Of a stretch of DNA of 64,000 bases, positions 52,978-60,977 are shown piece by piece. The notes under the pieces were generated by a model, which was not told the origin of the DNA, did no database searches, and was given only the letters and a program-made list of their open reading frames with translations. How positions within the stretch are numbered: the first letter of the stretch is position 1; each line of letters opens with the position of its first letter. The DNA comes from Rhodoferax sp. BAB1 (GTDB lineage Bacteria; Pseudomonadota; Gammaproteobacteria; Burkholderiales; Burkholderiaceae_C). Location of the stretch: the NCBI RefSeq assembly GCF_013334205.1, contig NZ_CP054424.1:3058001-3122000 (forward strand), in the 5' to 3' direction. The position numbers and the translations under genes were made by a program.

Positions 52978-53690
52978 GCGTTTCTCCGGAATTCGGCGAC
53001 GTTGACGCGGCGGGTGGCGACCTGCGCGCCGACACCGGCGTCGTGAAAGATGCCCACCAGCGCCGCGCCACGGGCCACCGCCTCGTGGATCAGCTCGATC
53101 ACGGTGGCGGTGTTGGCGGCATCGAGCGAGGCCGTGGGTTCGTCCAGCAGCAGCAGCGGCCGCGGCTTGATCATGTTGCGGGCGATGTTGATGCGCTGCT
53201 GCTCACCGCCCGAGAAGGTGGCCGGCGGCAGGTGCCACAGGCGCTCGGGGATACGCAGGCGCGTCAGCCACAGCCTTGCCTGCTCGCGCGCGGCCTCCAG
53301 GGCCACCGCGTCGTCGCCGGCGTCCTCGGCCAGCGGCTCGGCCACCACGTCCAGCGCCCCCACACGCGGGATCACGCGCAGGAACTGGCTGACGTAGCCG
53401 ATGGTGTGGCGGCGCAAATCCACCAGCGCGCGCGGCGTGGCCTCGGTGATCTCCACCGGGGCAGCACCGGGCGGCGACACCGTGATGCGGCCGGCGCTGG
53501 CACGGTAGTTGGCATAGATCAGCTTGAGCAGGGTGCTCTTGCCCATGCCCGAGGGGCCGTCGAGCACGATGCATTCGCCCGGGGCGACGCTGAGATCGAC
53601 CTGGTCGAGCACGGGCAGCTCGACGCCGTTCTGGTGGTGCAGGGTGAAGCGCTTGGCCACCCCTTTCATCTGGAGCAGGGGTGCGTTCAT
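52974..53690 (-). CDS. phnL: C-P lyase system ATP-binding protein PhnL
   Basis: 238 aa. Walker A is GPSGMGKSTLLKLIYANY (with Met in the loop, as in PhnL), the signature is TFSGGEQQRINIARNMIKPR and Walker B LLLLDEPTASLDAANT. The protein associates with the PhnGHIJ core rather than with a permease. Overlaps phnK by 4 nt. Confidence 0.96.
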   Translation of the reverse strand: MNAPLLQMKGVAKRFTLHHQNGVELPVLDQVDLSVAPGECIVLDGPSGMGKSTLLKLIYANYRASAGRITVSPPGAAPVEITEATPRALVDLRRHTIGYVSQFLRVIPRVGALDVVAEPLAEDAGDDAVALEAAREQARLWLTRLRIPERLWHLPPATFSGGEQQRINIARNMIKPRPLLLLDEPTASLDAANTATVIELIHEAVARGAALVGIFHDAGVGAQVATRRVNVAEFRRNA

Positions 53691-54469
53691 GGCGGCAGTA
53701 CCGAAGAGACGAGAAGCTGGGTGTAGGGGTGCTGCGGGTCGTCCAGCAACTGGTCGGTCAGGCCGGCCTCGACCACGCGGCCGCGCTGCATGACCATCAT
53801 GCGGTGCGCCAGCAGGCGCGCCACGGCCAGGTCGTGCGTGACGATGATCACGGCCAGCTGCATCTGGCGCGTGAGCTGGCGCAGCATGTCCAGCAGGCGC
53901 GCCTGCACCGAGACGTCCAGCCCCGAGGTCGGCTCGTCCATGAACACCAGGCGCGGCTGCGTGACCAGGTTGCGGGCGATCTGCAGGCGCTGGCGCATGC
54001 CGCCGGAGTAGGCGCGCGGCGCCTCGTCGATGCGCGCCGGGTCGATCTCCACGCGCTGCAGCCATTCCTGCGCGGTGGCGCGCAGGCGGCCGTAGTGGCG
54101 CTCGCCCAGGCCCATCAGGCGCTCGCCCACGTTGGCACCGGCCGAGACGTCCATGCGCAGGCCGTCGGCCGCGTTCTGGTGCACGAAGCCCCAGTCGGTG
54201 CGCGCCAGCAGGCGGCGCTGCGCCTCGCTCATGGCGAACACGTCCTGCACGGCGCCGTCACGGGACTGGAACAGCACGCTGCCCGCATCGGGCTGGCTGC
54301 GCGCGGCCACGGCGTTGAGCAGGGTCGACTTGCCCGAGCCGGATTCGCCGACCACGGCCAGCACCTCGCCGGGCCAGAGGTCGAAGGAAGCGTCCTGCAA
54401 CGCCACGCGCTCGCCGTAGCGTTTGCCGATGCCGCGCACCTGCAATAGGGGAAGATTTGTCGTTGTCAT
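53687..54469 (-). CDS. phnK: C-P lyase system ATP-binding protein PhnK
   Basis: 260 aa. Walker [19 protein letters not shown], the PhnK-like WGFVHQNAADGLRMDVSAGA, signature AYSGGMRQRLQIARNLVTQP and Walker B LVFMDEPTSGLDVSVQ. PhnK docks on PhnJ in the C-P lyase complex. GGAG is placed ahead of ATG 54469. Unlike the other junctions of the operon, 216 bp separate it from the preceding gene, filled largely by the structured repeat. Confidence 0.95.
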   Translation of the reverse strand: MTTTNLPLLQVRGIGKRYGERVALQDASFDLWPGEVLAVVGESGSGKSTLLNAVAARSQPDAGSVLFQSRDGAVQDVFAMSEAQRRLLARTDWGFVHQNAADGLRMDVSAGANVGERLMGLGERHYGRLRATAQEWLQRVEIDPARIDEAPRAYSGGMRQRLQIARNLVTQPRLVFMDEPTSGLDVSVQARLLDMLRQLTRQMQLAVIIVTHDLAVARLLAHRMMVMQRGRVVEAGLTDQLLDDPQHPYTQLLVSSVLPP

Positions 54470-54516
54470 TTCAGTGACTCCAGCGCGCACGTTGCACCGC
54501 ATGAGACGGTCTAAGC

Positions 54517-54687
54517 GGGGAACGCCGTGGAACCGGCTTTGCCGGGCCACTGGCGTTGCCCCCTTGAGGGGCTGAGTGCCGCGGCTCCAGACCTGCCTGC
54601 GCAGGTTTGGACGGCACCGAAGAGCCACAGCCTCCGGCTGGGGCACGTAGGCGACCACACGAAGTGGGCAAGCAACGGGGGTGTTTC
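54517..54687. repeat. interspersed structured intergenic repeat, copy 2
   Basis: About 171 bp closely match 16859-17032. The 11-bp stem (54586-54596 with 54601-54611) keeps the CTGC loop, while two G:C pairs of copy 1 are A:T pairs here, so pairing is conserved by paired changes. It splits the phn operon between the phnO-like gene and phnK, ending at the stop codon of the former. Confidence 0.87.
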
Positions 54688-55135
54688 ATATTTCGATCAC
54701 GAAGCTCAGGCCATGCTGCGCAAAGCCGAGCGATTCATAGAAGGCATGCGCCGCCTGGCGCTTGCGGTTGGACGACAGGGCCAGCTTGTAGCAACCAGCC
54801 GCACGCGCCTGCGCCACGGCGTGGGCCATCATCTGCCGGCCTATGCCCTGGCCATGCCGGTCCGGCGCCACCACCACGTCCTCGGCGATGGCCGAGGGCG
54901 TGCCGCGGTGGGCCAGGTTGTGCATGACCAGCAGGGCATAACTGCCGACCACGGCGTCGTCGCGTTCGTCGCAAGCGACGAAGAGGCGGTAGCTGGGGTA
55001 ACGCGCGAATTCAGCCAACAGCGCACGCGCCTCCTCCTCGCCCAGCACGCGGCCGTTGTCCAGGCCCGGCTGGGCATACAAGGCCAGCACGGCCGGCAGA
55101 TCGTCGGCCTGCGCCTGGCGCATGACGATGCTCAT
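54686..55135 (-). CDS. GNAT N-acetyltransferase, PhnO-like
   Basis: 149 aa. The acetyl-CoA loop VVVAPDRHGQGIGRQMMAHA and C-terminal KLALSSNRKRQAAHAFYESL are clear GNAT motifs. Its place directly after phnJ (4-nt overlap) suggests acetylation of aminoalkylphosphonates, as PhnO does in enterics, which protects against toxic aminophosphonates and feeds C-P lyase. Sequence alone does not prove that substrate. Confidence 0.87.
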   Translation of the reverse strand: MSIVMRQAQADDLPAVLALYAQPGLDNGRVLGEEEARALLAEFARYPSYRLFVACDERDDAVVGSYALLVMHNLAHRGTPSAIAEDVVVAPDRHGQGIGRQMMAHAVAQARAAGCYKLALSSNRKRQAAHAFYESLGFAQHGLSFVIEI

Positions 55136-56007
55136 GCCAGCTCCTTGTCGGTGGCTTCATGCGTCACGTCAGCAACGGCTGGCTGGCGCGACTGGCAGTA
55201 GTCCGAGTCCGAGCACACGTGCATGCGGCTGCCGGCGTCGTCGGTGATGACCTCGTCCAGAAAGCTGTCGGTGGCGCCGCACAGCGCACAGGCCGCGTCC
55301 CAGCGCTGCACCTCGAAGGGGTGGTCCTCGAAACCCAGGCTTTCCACCGCGGTGTAGGGTGGCACGGCGTAGATGCGCTTCTCGCGCCCGGCACCGAACA
55401 GCTGCAGCGCCGGGCTCATGTGCATCTTGGGGTTGTCGAACTTCGGGATCGGCGAGGGCGCCATGATGTAGCGCCCGTTGACCAGCACCGGGTAGTCGTA
55501 GGTGGTGGCGATGTGGCCGTAACGCGCGATGTCCTCGTACAGCTTCACGTGCATCAGGCCGTACTCGGCCAGGCCGTGCAGGGTGCGCGTCTCGGTCTCG
55601 CGCGGCTCCAGCCGCTGCATGGGTTCGGGCACCGGCACCTGGTAGACCATGAGCTGGCCTTCGCGCAGCGGCGTCTCGGGAATGCGGTGGCGGGTCTGGA
55701 TCAGCGTGGCCTCGGTGGTGCGCGTGGTGGTGGCCACGCCGGTGGTGCGCTCGAAGAAACGCCGGATGTTGACCGCGTTGACCGTGTCGTCCGAGCCCTG
55801 GTCGATCACCTTGAGCACGTCCTGCGGGCCGATGACGGCCGCCGTGACCTGGATGCCGCCGGTGCCCCAGCCGTAGGGCAGCGGCATTTCGCGCGAGCCG
55901 AAAGGCACCTGGTAACCGGGGATGGCCACCGCCTTGAGGATGGCGCGGCGGATCATGCGCTTGGTGCGCTCGTCGAGGTAAGCGAAATTGACTTGCGGCG
56001 CGCTCAT
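55132..56007 (-). CDS. phnJ: C-P lyase radical SAM subunit PhnJ
   Basis: 291 aa. The catalytic enzyme that uses a 4Fe-4S cluster and S-adenosylmethionine to cut the carbon-phosphorus bond. The cysteines fall at C240, C243, C265 and C271 (CALCGATDSF, CSDSDYC), one residue off from E. coli C241, C244, C266 and C272, so both the cluster ligands and the catalytic Cys are conserved. PYGWGTGGIQVTAAVIGPQD is also typical. 4-nt overlaps on both sides. Confidence 0.97.
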   Translation of the reverse strand: MSAPQVNFAYLDERTKRMIRRAILKAVAIPGYQVPFGSREMPLPYGWGTGGIQVTAAVIGPQDVLKVIDQGSDDTVNAVNIRRFFERTTGVATTTRTTEATLIQTRHRIPETPLREGQLMVYQVPVPEPMQRLEPRETETRTLHGLAEYGLMHVKLYEDIARYGHIATTYDYPVLVNGRYIMAPSPIPKFDNPKMHMSPALQLFGAGREKRIYAVPPYTAVESLGFEDHPFEVQRWDAACALCGATDSFLDEVITDDAGSRMHVCSDSDYCQSRQPAVADVTHEATDKELA

Positions 56008-57104
56008 GTGGGGTCTCCTTCGGCGCCCGGCTGCGGCGCGGCGGCGCGCAGGCGGCGCACCAGTTCGAGTTCGGACTGGAAGTCCACGTAATGCGGCAGC
56101 TTGAGGTGCTGCACGAAACCCGAGGCCTCCAGGCTGTCGCTGTGCGAGAGCACGAACTCCTGCATCTGCGCCGGCGACTCGACCGGCTCGCCCAGCTCCT
56201 CGGCGCGCAGCGCGCGGTCCACCAGGCTCATGGCCATGGCCTTGCGCTCGCTGTGGCCGAAGGCCAGGCCGTAGCCGCGCGTGAACTGCGGCGGCTCGGT
56301 CTTGCTGCCGGCGAACTGGTTGACCATCTCGCACTCGGTGATCTCCAGGTCGCCGATGGAGATGGCAAAACCCAGCTCCTCCGGTTCGATCTCCAGCGCC
56401 ACCTGCCCCAGCCGGATCTCGCCCACGAAGGGGTGGCTGTGCGAATAACCGCGCTGGGTCGAATAGGCCATGGCCAGCAGGAAACCTTCGTCGCCGCGCG
56501 CCAGGTTCTGCAGGCGGGTGGCCCGGTCGGCCGGGAAACGCAGGGGCGCGCGCGTCAGGTCCATGGGCGCCGGGTCGCCCGGCGGCACGGGGCGGGTCTC
56601 GATCAGGCCCTCCTGGTTCAGCAGGTCCACCACACGCGGCACGGCGCCTTCTTCGGCCTTGAGCGCGGCGCTGTCGCTGCGCGGGGCGTCCGGGCTGTTG
56701 GCCAGCAGGGTGAAGTCCAGCAGGCGCTGGGTGTAGTCGTAGGTCGGCCCCAGCACCTGGCCGCCGGGTAGGTCCTTGAAGGTGGCGGAGATGCGGCGCT
56801 CCAGCGCCATGCGCGCGGTGTCCAGCGGCAGGGTGCTGCCCAGGCGCGGCAGCGTGGCGCGGTAGGCGCGCAGCAGGAAGATGGCTTCCACCAGGTCACC
56901 CGCCGCCTGCTTGATGGCCAGCGCGGCCAGCTCGGGGTCGTAGACCGAGCCCTCGGTCATGACACGGTCCACCGAGAGCTTGAGCTGCTGGCGGATCTGC
57001 GCCACCGACAGCTCGGGCAACGCACGGTCACCGCGCCGCTGCTCGGCCAGCAGGCGGTAGCTGTTGAGGATGGCGGTTTCCCCGCCCTTGACGGCCACGT
57101 ACAT
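56004..57104 (-). CDS. phnI: C-P lyase core subunit PhnI
   Basis: 366 aa. MYVAVKGGETAILNSYRLLA, AYSTQRGYSHSHPFVGEIRL and FGHSERKAMAMSLVDRALRA are PhnI signatures. With PhnG, H and L it forms the nucleosidase-like activity that attaches phosphonate to ribose triphosphate from ATP. ATG 57104 lies 1 nt after the phnH stop. Confidence 0.97.
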   Translation of the reverse strand: MYVAVKGGETAILNSYRLLAEQRRGDRALPELSVAQIRQQLKLSVDRVMTEGSVYDPELAALAIKQAAGDLVEAIFLLRAYRATLPRLGSTLPLDTARMALERRISATFKDLPGGQVLGPTYDYTQRLLDFTLLANSPDAPRSDSAALKAEEGAVPRVVDLLNQEGLIETRPVPPGDPAPMDLTRAPLRFPADRATRLQNLARGDEGFLLAMAYSTQRGYSHSHPFVGEIRLGQVALEIEPEELGFAISIGDLEITECEMVNQFAGSKTEPPQFTRGYGLAFGHSERKAMAMSLVDRALRAEELGEPVESPAQMQEFVLSHSDSLEASGFVQHLKLPHYVDFQSELELVRRLRAAAPQPGAEGDPT

Positions 57105-57105
57105 G

Positions 57106-57732
57106 TCAGGCCTCCACGGTTGTTTCGATGCGCGTGCTGCGCGGCAGGCCGACGATCTGCTGCGGCGTGGCCAGGAACAGGTCCACACCGCGCGGAAAGG
57201 CCGCGTGGTTGGCTGCCCACTGCGCCACGAAGTCGGGCGGCAGCCCGGTCACGCGCAGACAGGCTCCGCCCTGGATGCCGGGACCGGACAGGCGCCAGTC
57301 CTGCCCTTCATCCGCTGCGTGGCCCAGGCCCGCCACGTCGATCACGCAGGTGGTCGACTGGTCGGGGTAGTTCTCGCTGCCACCGGCAAAAGCCTCCAGC
57401 GGCGGCAGCGCGTCGCCCGCGGCAACCCAGGCAAACTGCGCCTGGGCCGGCGTGGCGGCCAGCTGGCAGCCGGTGTGAAAACGCAGCCAGGCCGCGGCAT
57501 CGCTGTCGCGCAGCGCCGGCGACAGCCACAGGCAACAGTCGGCGTCCAGCAGGGCCAGCAGCAGCGCGGCCGAGGCGGCATGGCCGACCTGCGGCACCTG
57601 CGCGTCGTGTGTGACATCCACCAGGCGGCCGGGGTGCGACAGCGCCTGCAGGGCCGCACGGAACACCTGCTGGCTGCCGTAGGCCTCCTGCGTGAAACCC
57701 GCACCGAGGGCGGACAGGTCTTGCGGGTTCAT
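57106..57732 (-). CDS. phnH: C-P lyase core subunit PhnH
   Basis: 208 aa. FTQEAYGSQQVFRAALQALS and HPGRLVDV at the N-terminus, then LLDADCCLWLSPALRD and the C-terminal GVDLFLATPQQIVGLPRSTR match PhnH, which pairs with PhnI in the core complex. Overlaps phnG by 4 nt. Confidence 0.95.
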   Translation of the reverse strand: MNPQDLSALGAGFTQEAYGSQQVFRAALQALSHPGRLVDVTHDAQVPQVGHAASAALLLALLDADCCLWLSPALRDSDAAAWLRFHTGCQLAATPAQAQFAWVAAGDALPPLEAFAGGSENYPDQSTTCVIDVAGLGHAADEGQDWRLSGPGIQGGACLRVTGLPPDFVAQWAANHAAFPRGVDLFLATPQQIVGLPRSTRIETTVEA

Positions 57733-58241
57733 GCGCCCTCCTCCTCGTCGTCGGCACCGGCGCCGCTTTCGCGCGCCACGGTGAAGAAATCCACCTTGGT
57801 GCTCCGTGTGCGCTCCATGCGCTCGGCGCGCCGCCGGGCTAGGTGCTGACGCACCGGGACCAGCAGGCGGGCATCAAGCGCGGCCTGCTGCGCCGGGTCC
57901 TGCAGCAGGGCATCGGCCAGCGCGGCCAGTTGGGCCTGGCGGTGCGAGCGGCCCAGCACATAGGCCACGCCCACGGGCGTCTTGGTGCCGGCCTCGTCCA
58001 GGCGCAGGGCGCAGCGCGTGACGGTGACCTCGCCCAGGTTGAAGCGCTCACCGGTGCCGCCGGCGCGGCCCTGCACCATCATCAGCCCGGTCTCGGGCGC
58101 GCGCAGCCAGCGCGACGCCGCGCCGGCCTGCGGGCCCAGCACGGACTCCAGCAGCTCCTGCGGCGCGCGCGCCAGCAGCGCCATCCAGTCCGCGCGGACC
58201 AGGGGCCGGGCCGGGCCCGGGTTGTCAAATGCGTGAAACAT
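57729..58241 (-). CDS. phnG: C-P lyase core subunit PhnG
   Basis: 170 aa. RADWMALLARAPQELLESVL and GEVTVTRCALRLDEAGT, then VGVAYVLGRSHRQAQLAALA are diagnostic. It is the first gene of the phnGHIJ-KLM unit. The start is ATG 58241 with AGGA about 10 nt upstream. A PhnF-type operator lies 19 nt ahead. Confidence 0.95.
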   Translation of the reverse strand: MFHAFDNPGPARPLVRADWMALLARAPQELLESVLGPQAGAASRWLRAPETGLMMVQGRAGGTGERFNLGEVTVTRCALRLDEAGTKTPVGVAYVLGRSHRQAQLAALADALLQDPAQQAALDARLLVPVRQHLARRRAERMERTRSTKVDFFTVARESGAGADDEEEGA

Positions 58242-58259
58242 CACTCTGCTATCCTGAAG

Positions 58260-58271
58260 TTGTATAGACAA
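58260..58271. promoter_or_regulatory. PhnF/HutC-type operator between phnG and phnF
   Basis: TTGTATAGACAA has inverted arms TTGT/ACAA around ATAG. It differs from the reported mycobacterial PhnF site TGGTATAGACCA at two symmetric positions. It lies in the only gap (74 bp) between the divergent phnG and phnF genes, so repression of both directions by PhnF is likely. Confidence 0.75.
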
Positions 58272-58315
58272 TTTGATTTCCTGCCGCCAGCTTAAAGACC
58301 CTTGATGTAGGTTTC

Positions 58316-59077
58316 ATGACAGCCACCACGACTTTTCCCAACTCCCTCCAGACCGCGCCGGCCGGGCGTGAGAGTTTCTGGACCCGCATCGCCACCGAAC
58401 TGGCCGAAGCCATCGGCCGCGGGGTCTACGCCCCGGGCCAGCGCCTGCCCTCCGAACACGCGCTGGCCGAGCAGTACGGCGTGAACCGCCACACCATCCG
58501 CCGCTCGCTGGCCAGCCTGTGCAGCCAGGGCCTGGTGCGCATCAGCCAGGGCAGCGGCACCTATGTGGAAGACTTCGCGGTGGACCTGGCGCTAGGCAAG
58601 CGCACCCGCCACCACCAGAACCTGGCGCAGGCCGGCCTGCGCGGCGGCCTGCAGGTGCTGGCCGCGCGCACCGTGCGCGCCACGGCGGCCCAGGCACGCG
58701 CGCTGCAGCTGCCGGCGCGCAGCACGCTGCTGTGGCTGCGCGTGCTGGGCGAGGCCGAGCAGCAGCCGCTGCAGGTCAGCGAGCGCCTTTTCCCCCTGCC
58801 GCGTTTTGCCAATCTGGAAGCCGTGGTGCGCGAGACCGGCTCCATCACCGCCGCCTTTGCAGCGCACGGCGTGGCCGACTACACGCGCCGCGACAGCCGC
58901 ATCACCGCCCTGATGCCCGACGCCGAAGTCGCCGCCATCCTCAAGCAGGCCCAGAGCCGCCCGGTGCTGCAGGTGGAGAGCGTGAACGTGGACCCGCAGG
59001 GCGTGCCGATCGAATACGCCACCGCCTGGTTCGCCGGCGACCGCGTCAAGCTGACGGTGAGCCACGATGAGCACTGA
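58316..59077 (+). CDS. phnF: GntR/HutC-family phosphonate regulator
   Basis: 253 aa. The N-terminal winged helix covers about 25-90 (GVYAPGQRLPSEHALAEQYG, VNRHTIRRSLASLCSQGLVR), followed by a chorismate-lyase-like UTRA effector domain (LPARSTLLWLRVLGEAEQQP ... SVNVDPQGVPIEYATAWFAG). The length and phn context make PhnF the best name. It overlaps the DUF1045 gene by 11 nt. Confidence 0.94.
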   Translation: MTATTTFPNSLQTAPAGRESFWTRIATELAEAIGRGVYAPGQRLPSEHALAEQYGVNRHTIRRSLASLCSQGLVRISQGSGTYVEDFAVDLALGKRTRHHQNLAQAGLRGGLQVLAARTVRATAAQARALQLPARSTLLWLRVLGEAEQQPLQVSERLFPLPRFANLEAVVRETGSITAAFAAHGVADYTRRDSRITALMPDAEVAAILKQAQSRPVLQVESVNVDPQGVPIEYATAWFAGDRVKLTVSHDEH

Positions 59078-59774
59078 GCCGGCCTACCGCTACGCCATCT
59101 ACTACGCCCCGCGCCCGGACAGCCCCGAGTGGCAGGCCGGCAGCCGCTGGCTGGGACGCTGCGCGGCCAGCCAGCAGACGCTGACGCCGCCCGAGATCCC
59201 GGGCCTGCCGGCCGCGGAGTTCCTGCACCTGACAGCCGCGCCGCGCCGTTATGGCTGGCACGGCACGCTCAAGGCCCCGTTTGCATTGGCCCCGGGCGTG
59301 ACACCCGCACAGCTGCGCGATGCCGTGTACAGCCTGTGCCGCCAGCTGCAGCCCTTTGATCTGCCCGCCCTGCAGGTGGCACGGCTGGACGATTTCCTGG
59401 CCATGGTGCCCACGGGGGCCGAGCCGGCCATCAACGCCGTGCAGCGGGCCTGCGTGACGCAGCTGCAGCCGCTGGCCGCACCGCTGCCGCCCGCGGAGCT
59501 GCAGCGCCGCCGCGCCGCCGGCCTGACGCCGGAAGAAGACGCGCTGCTGCTGCGCTGGGGCTACCCCTACGTGCTGGAGCGCTACCGCTTCCACTGCTCG
59601 CTCACCGGCCCGCTGCGCGGCGTTGCACCGGCCGTGATCGACGCGCTGCAGGCCGCCGCGCAATCGTGGTTCGCCCACCTGCCGGCCAGCCGCTTCGACG
59701 CGGTGGCCCTGCTGGCCGAACCCAGCCCCGGCGCCGACTTCGTGCTGCTGGAACACATGGCACTCGGCGCATGA
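59067..59774 (+). CDS. DUF1045 phosphonate-operon protein, 2H phosphoesterase fold
   Basis: 235 aa, the family annotated as phosphonate metabolism protein (TIGR03223). Two H-x-[ST]-x motifs characteristic of 2H phosphoesterases are visible: H65-G-T67 in YGWHGTLKAPF and H176-C-S178 in RFHCSLTGPL. 2H enzymes open cyclic nucleotide phosphates. Because PhnP, which opens ribosyl 1,2-cyclic phosphate, is absent here and this gene is coupled to phnN (4-nt overlap), it is a reasonable candidate for the PhnP step. That role is inference. Confidence 0.9.
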   Translation: MSTEPAYRYAIYYAPRPDSPEWQAGSRWLGRCAASQQTLTPPEIPGLPAAEFLHLTAAPRRYGWHGTLKAPFALAPGVTPAQLRDAVYSLCRQLQPFDLPALQVARLDDFLAMVPTGAEPAINAVQRACVTQLQPLAAPLPPAELQRRRAAGLTPEEDALLLRWGYPYVLERYRFHCSLTGPLRGVAPAVIDALQAAAQSWFAHLPASRFDAVALLAEPSPGADFVLLEHMALGA

Positions 59775-60346
59775 GCCAGCGCCTGCTCTACGTCATGGGC
59801 CCCTCGGGCGCCGGCAAGGACAGCCTGCTGGCCTGGCTGCGCACGCGGCTGCCCCCCGCGCTACCCCTGCACTGGGCCCGCCGCACCATCAGCCGCGCGG
59901 CTGAGGCCGGCGGCGAGGCACACGAAAGCGTGGACAGCGCGAGTTTCGAACGCCTGCGCGATGCACAAGCCTTCGGCCTGCATTGGGCGGCCCACGATCT
60001 GCTCTACGGTGTGCGGCACCAGGAACTGGCGCCGCTGCGGGCGGGCCGCTGGGTGCTGCTCAACGGCTCGCGCGCCTACCTGCCCGAGGCGCAGCAGCAC
60101 TACCCCGAGCTCACGGTGCTGCACATCACGGCCAGCGCCGAGGTGCTGCAGCAGCGCCTGCTGGCGCGCGGCCGCGAGAGTGCCGACACGGTGGCGCAGC
60201 GCGTGCAGCGCGCCGGCGCTTACCGCCCGGGCGGGGTGCAGCGGCTGATCGAGGTGCACAACGACGGCACGCTAGATGCTGCAGGTGAGCAGTTGCTACA
60301 GGCCTTGCAGCAACTGGAGGGCTGGCCCGCACCGGGCCGGGCTTAG
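59771..60346 (+). CDS. phnN: ribose 1,5-bisphosphate phosphokinase
   Basis: 191 aa with a guanylate-kinase-like P-loop (YVMGPSGAGKDSLLAWLRTR) and WARRTISRAAEAGGEAHESV. It turns ribose 1,5-bisphosphate into PRPP, recovering the sugar after C-P cleavage. It starts with ATGA overlap to DUF1045 and ends overlapping the convergent flavin reductase gene by 4 nt. Confidence 0.95.
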   Translation: MSQRLLYVMGPSGAGKDSLLAWLRTRLPPALPLHWARRTISRAAEAGGEAHESVDSASFERLRDAQAFGLHWAAHDLLYGVRHQELAPLRAGRWVLLNGSRAYLPEAQQHYPELTVLHITASAEVLQQRLLARGRESADTVAQRVQRAGAYRPGGVQRLIEVHNDGTLDAAGEQLLQALQQLEGWPAPGRA

Positions 60347-60885
60347 ACGCCGGCCGGGAGCCTGGAGGCCATCGCCTTACGGCGGTCCAGCTTGCGGCCA
60401 TCGGCGATGAAGGTGCCGTCGCCCACGGCGTGCAGCAAACGCCGTTCCTTGCGCGTGGCGTCCACCCAGGCGGCCACGCCCTGCAGGAACACGACGCCGT
60501 GCTTCTTGTTGTAGTCGATCACCTTGCACTCGATATTGGCCAGACACTCCTGGATCAGCGGCGCCTTCACCTTGCTGGCTTTGAGCGGGGTGAGCTTGAA
60601 TTTGGCGAACTTGTCCGTGTCGCTGCCTGAACAGGTGCCGATGCCCACCACCTTATCGAGCAGATCCACCGTGGGGATGGCGATCACGCACTCCTTGGTC
60701 TTGCGCAGCGCGGCAAAGGAATGGTTCCAGGGCCCGGTGGTGAGGGCGAACACTGGCGTGAAGTCCACCACCATGGTCCACGATATGGTCATGATGTTGC
60801 TCTGCTGGCCGTCATGCGTGGTGATCAGCACCACCGGGCCGGGCTCCAGCAGGGTGAAGGCTTTGTTGAGGGGGAGTTTTTTCAT
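60343..60885 (-). CDS. flavin reductase family protein
   Basis: 180 aa, FMN-binding split barrel. EPGPVVLITTHDGQQSNIMT, ISWTMVVDFTPVFALTTGPW and TKECVIAIPTVDLLDKVVGI, then GTCSGSDTDKFAKFKL fit the group close to ferredoxin-linked flavoredoxin. GGAGG lies 5 nt before ATG 60885; an ATG five codons earlier overlaps that site. It meets phnN tail to tail. Role unknown. Confidence 0.9.
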   Translation of the reverse strand: MKKLPLNKAFTLLEPGPVVLITTHDGQQSNIMTISWTMVVDFTPVFALTTGPWNHSFAALRKTKECVIAIPTVDLLDKVVGIGTCSGSDTDKFAKFKLTPLKASKVKAPLIQECLANIECKVIDYNKKHGVVFLQGVAAWVDATRKERRLLHAVGDGTFIADGRKLDRRKAMASRLPAGV

Positions 60886-60977
60886 GGGAGCCTCCGTCAT
60901 CGCGCAAGTCTCGGTGTCGACTTTCGGCCCATCCCGACTATTTATCTGCGGGGAGAACGGTCGCTCAACGCCCCATG

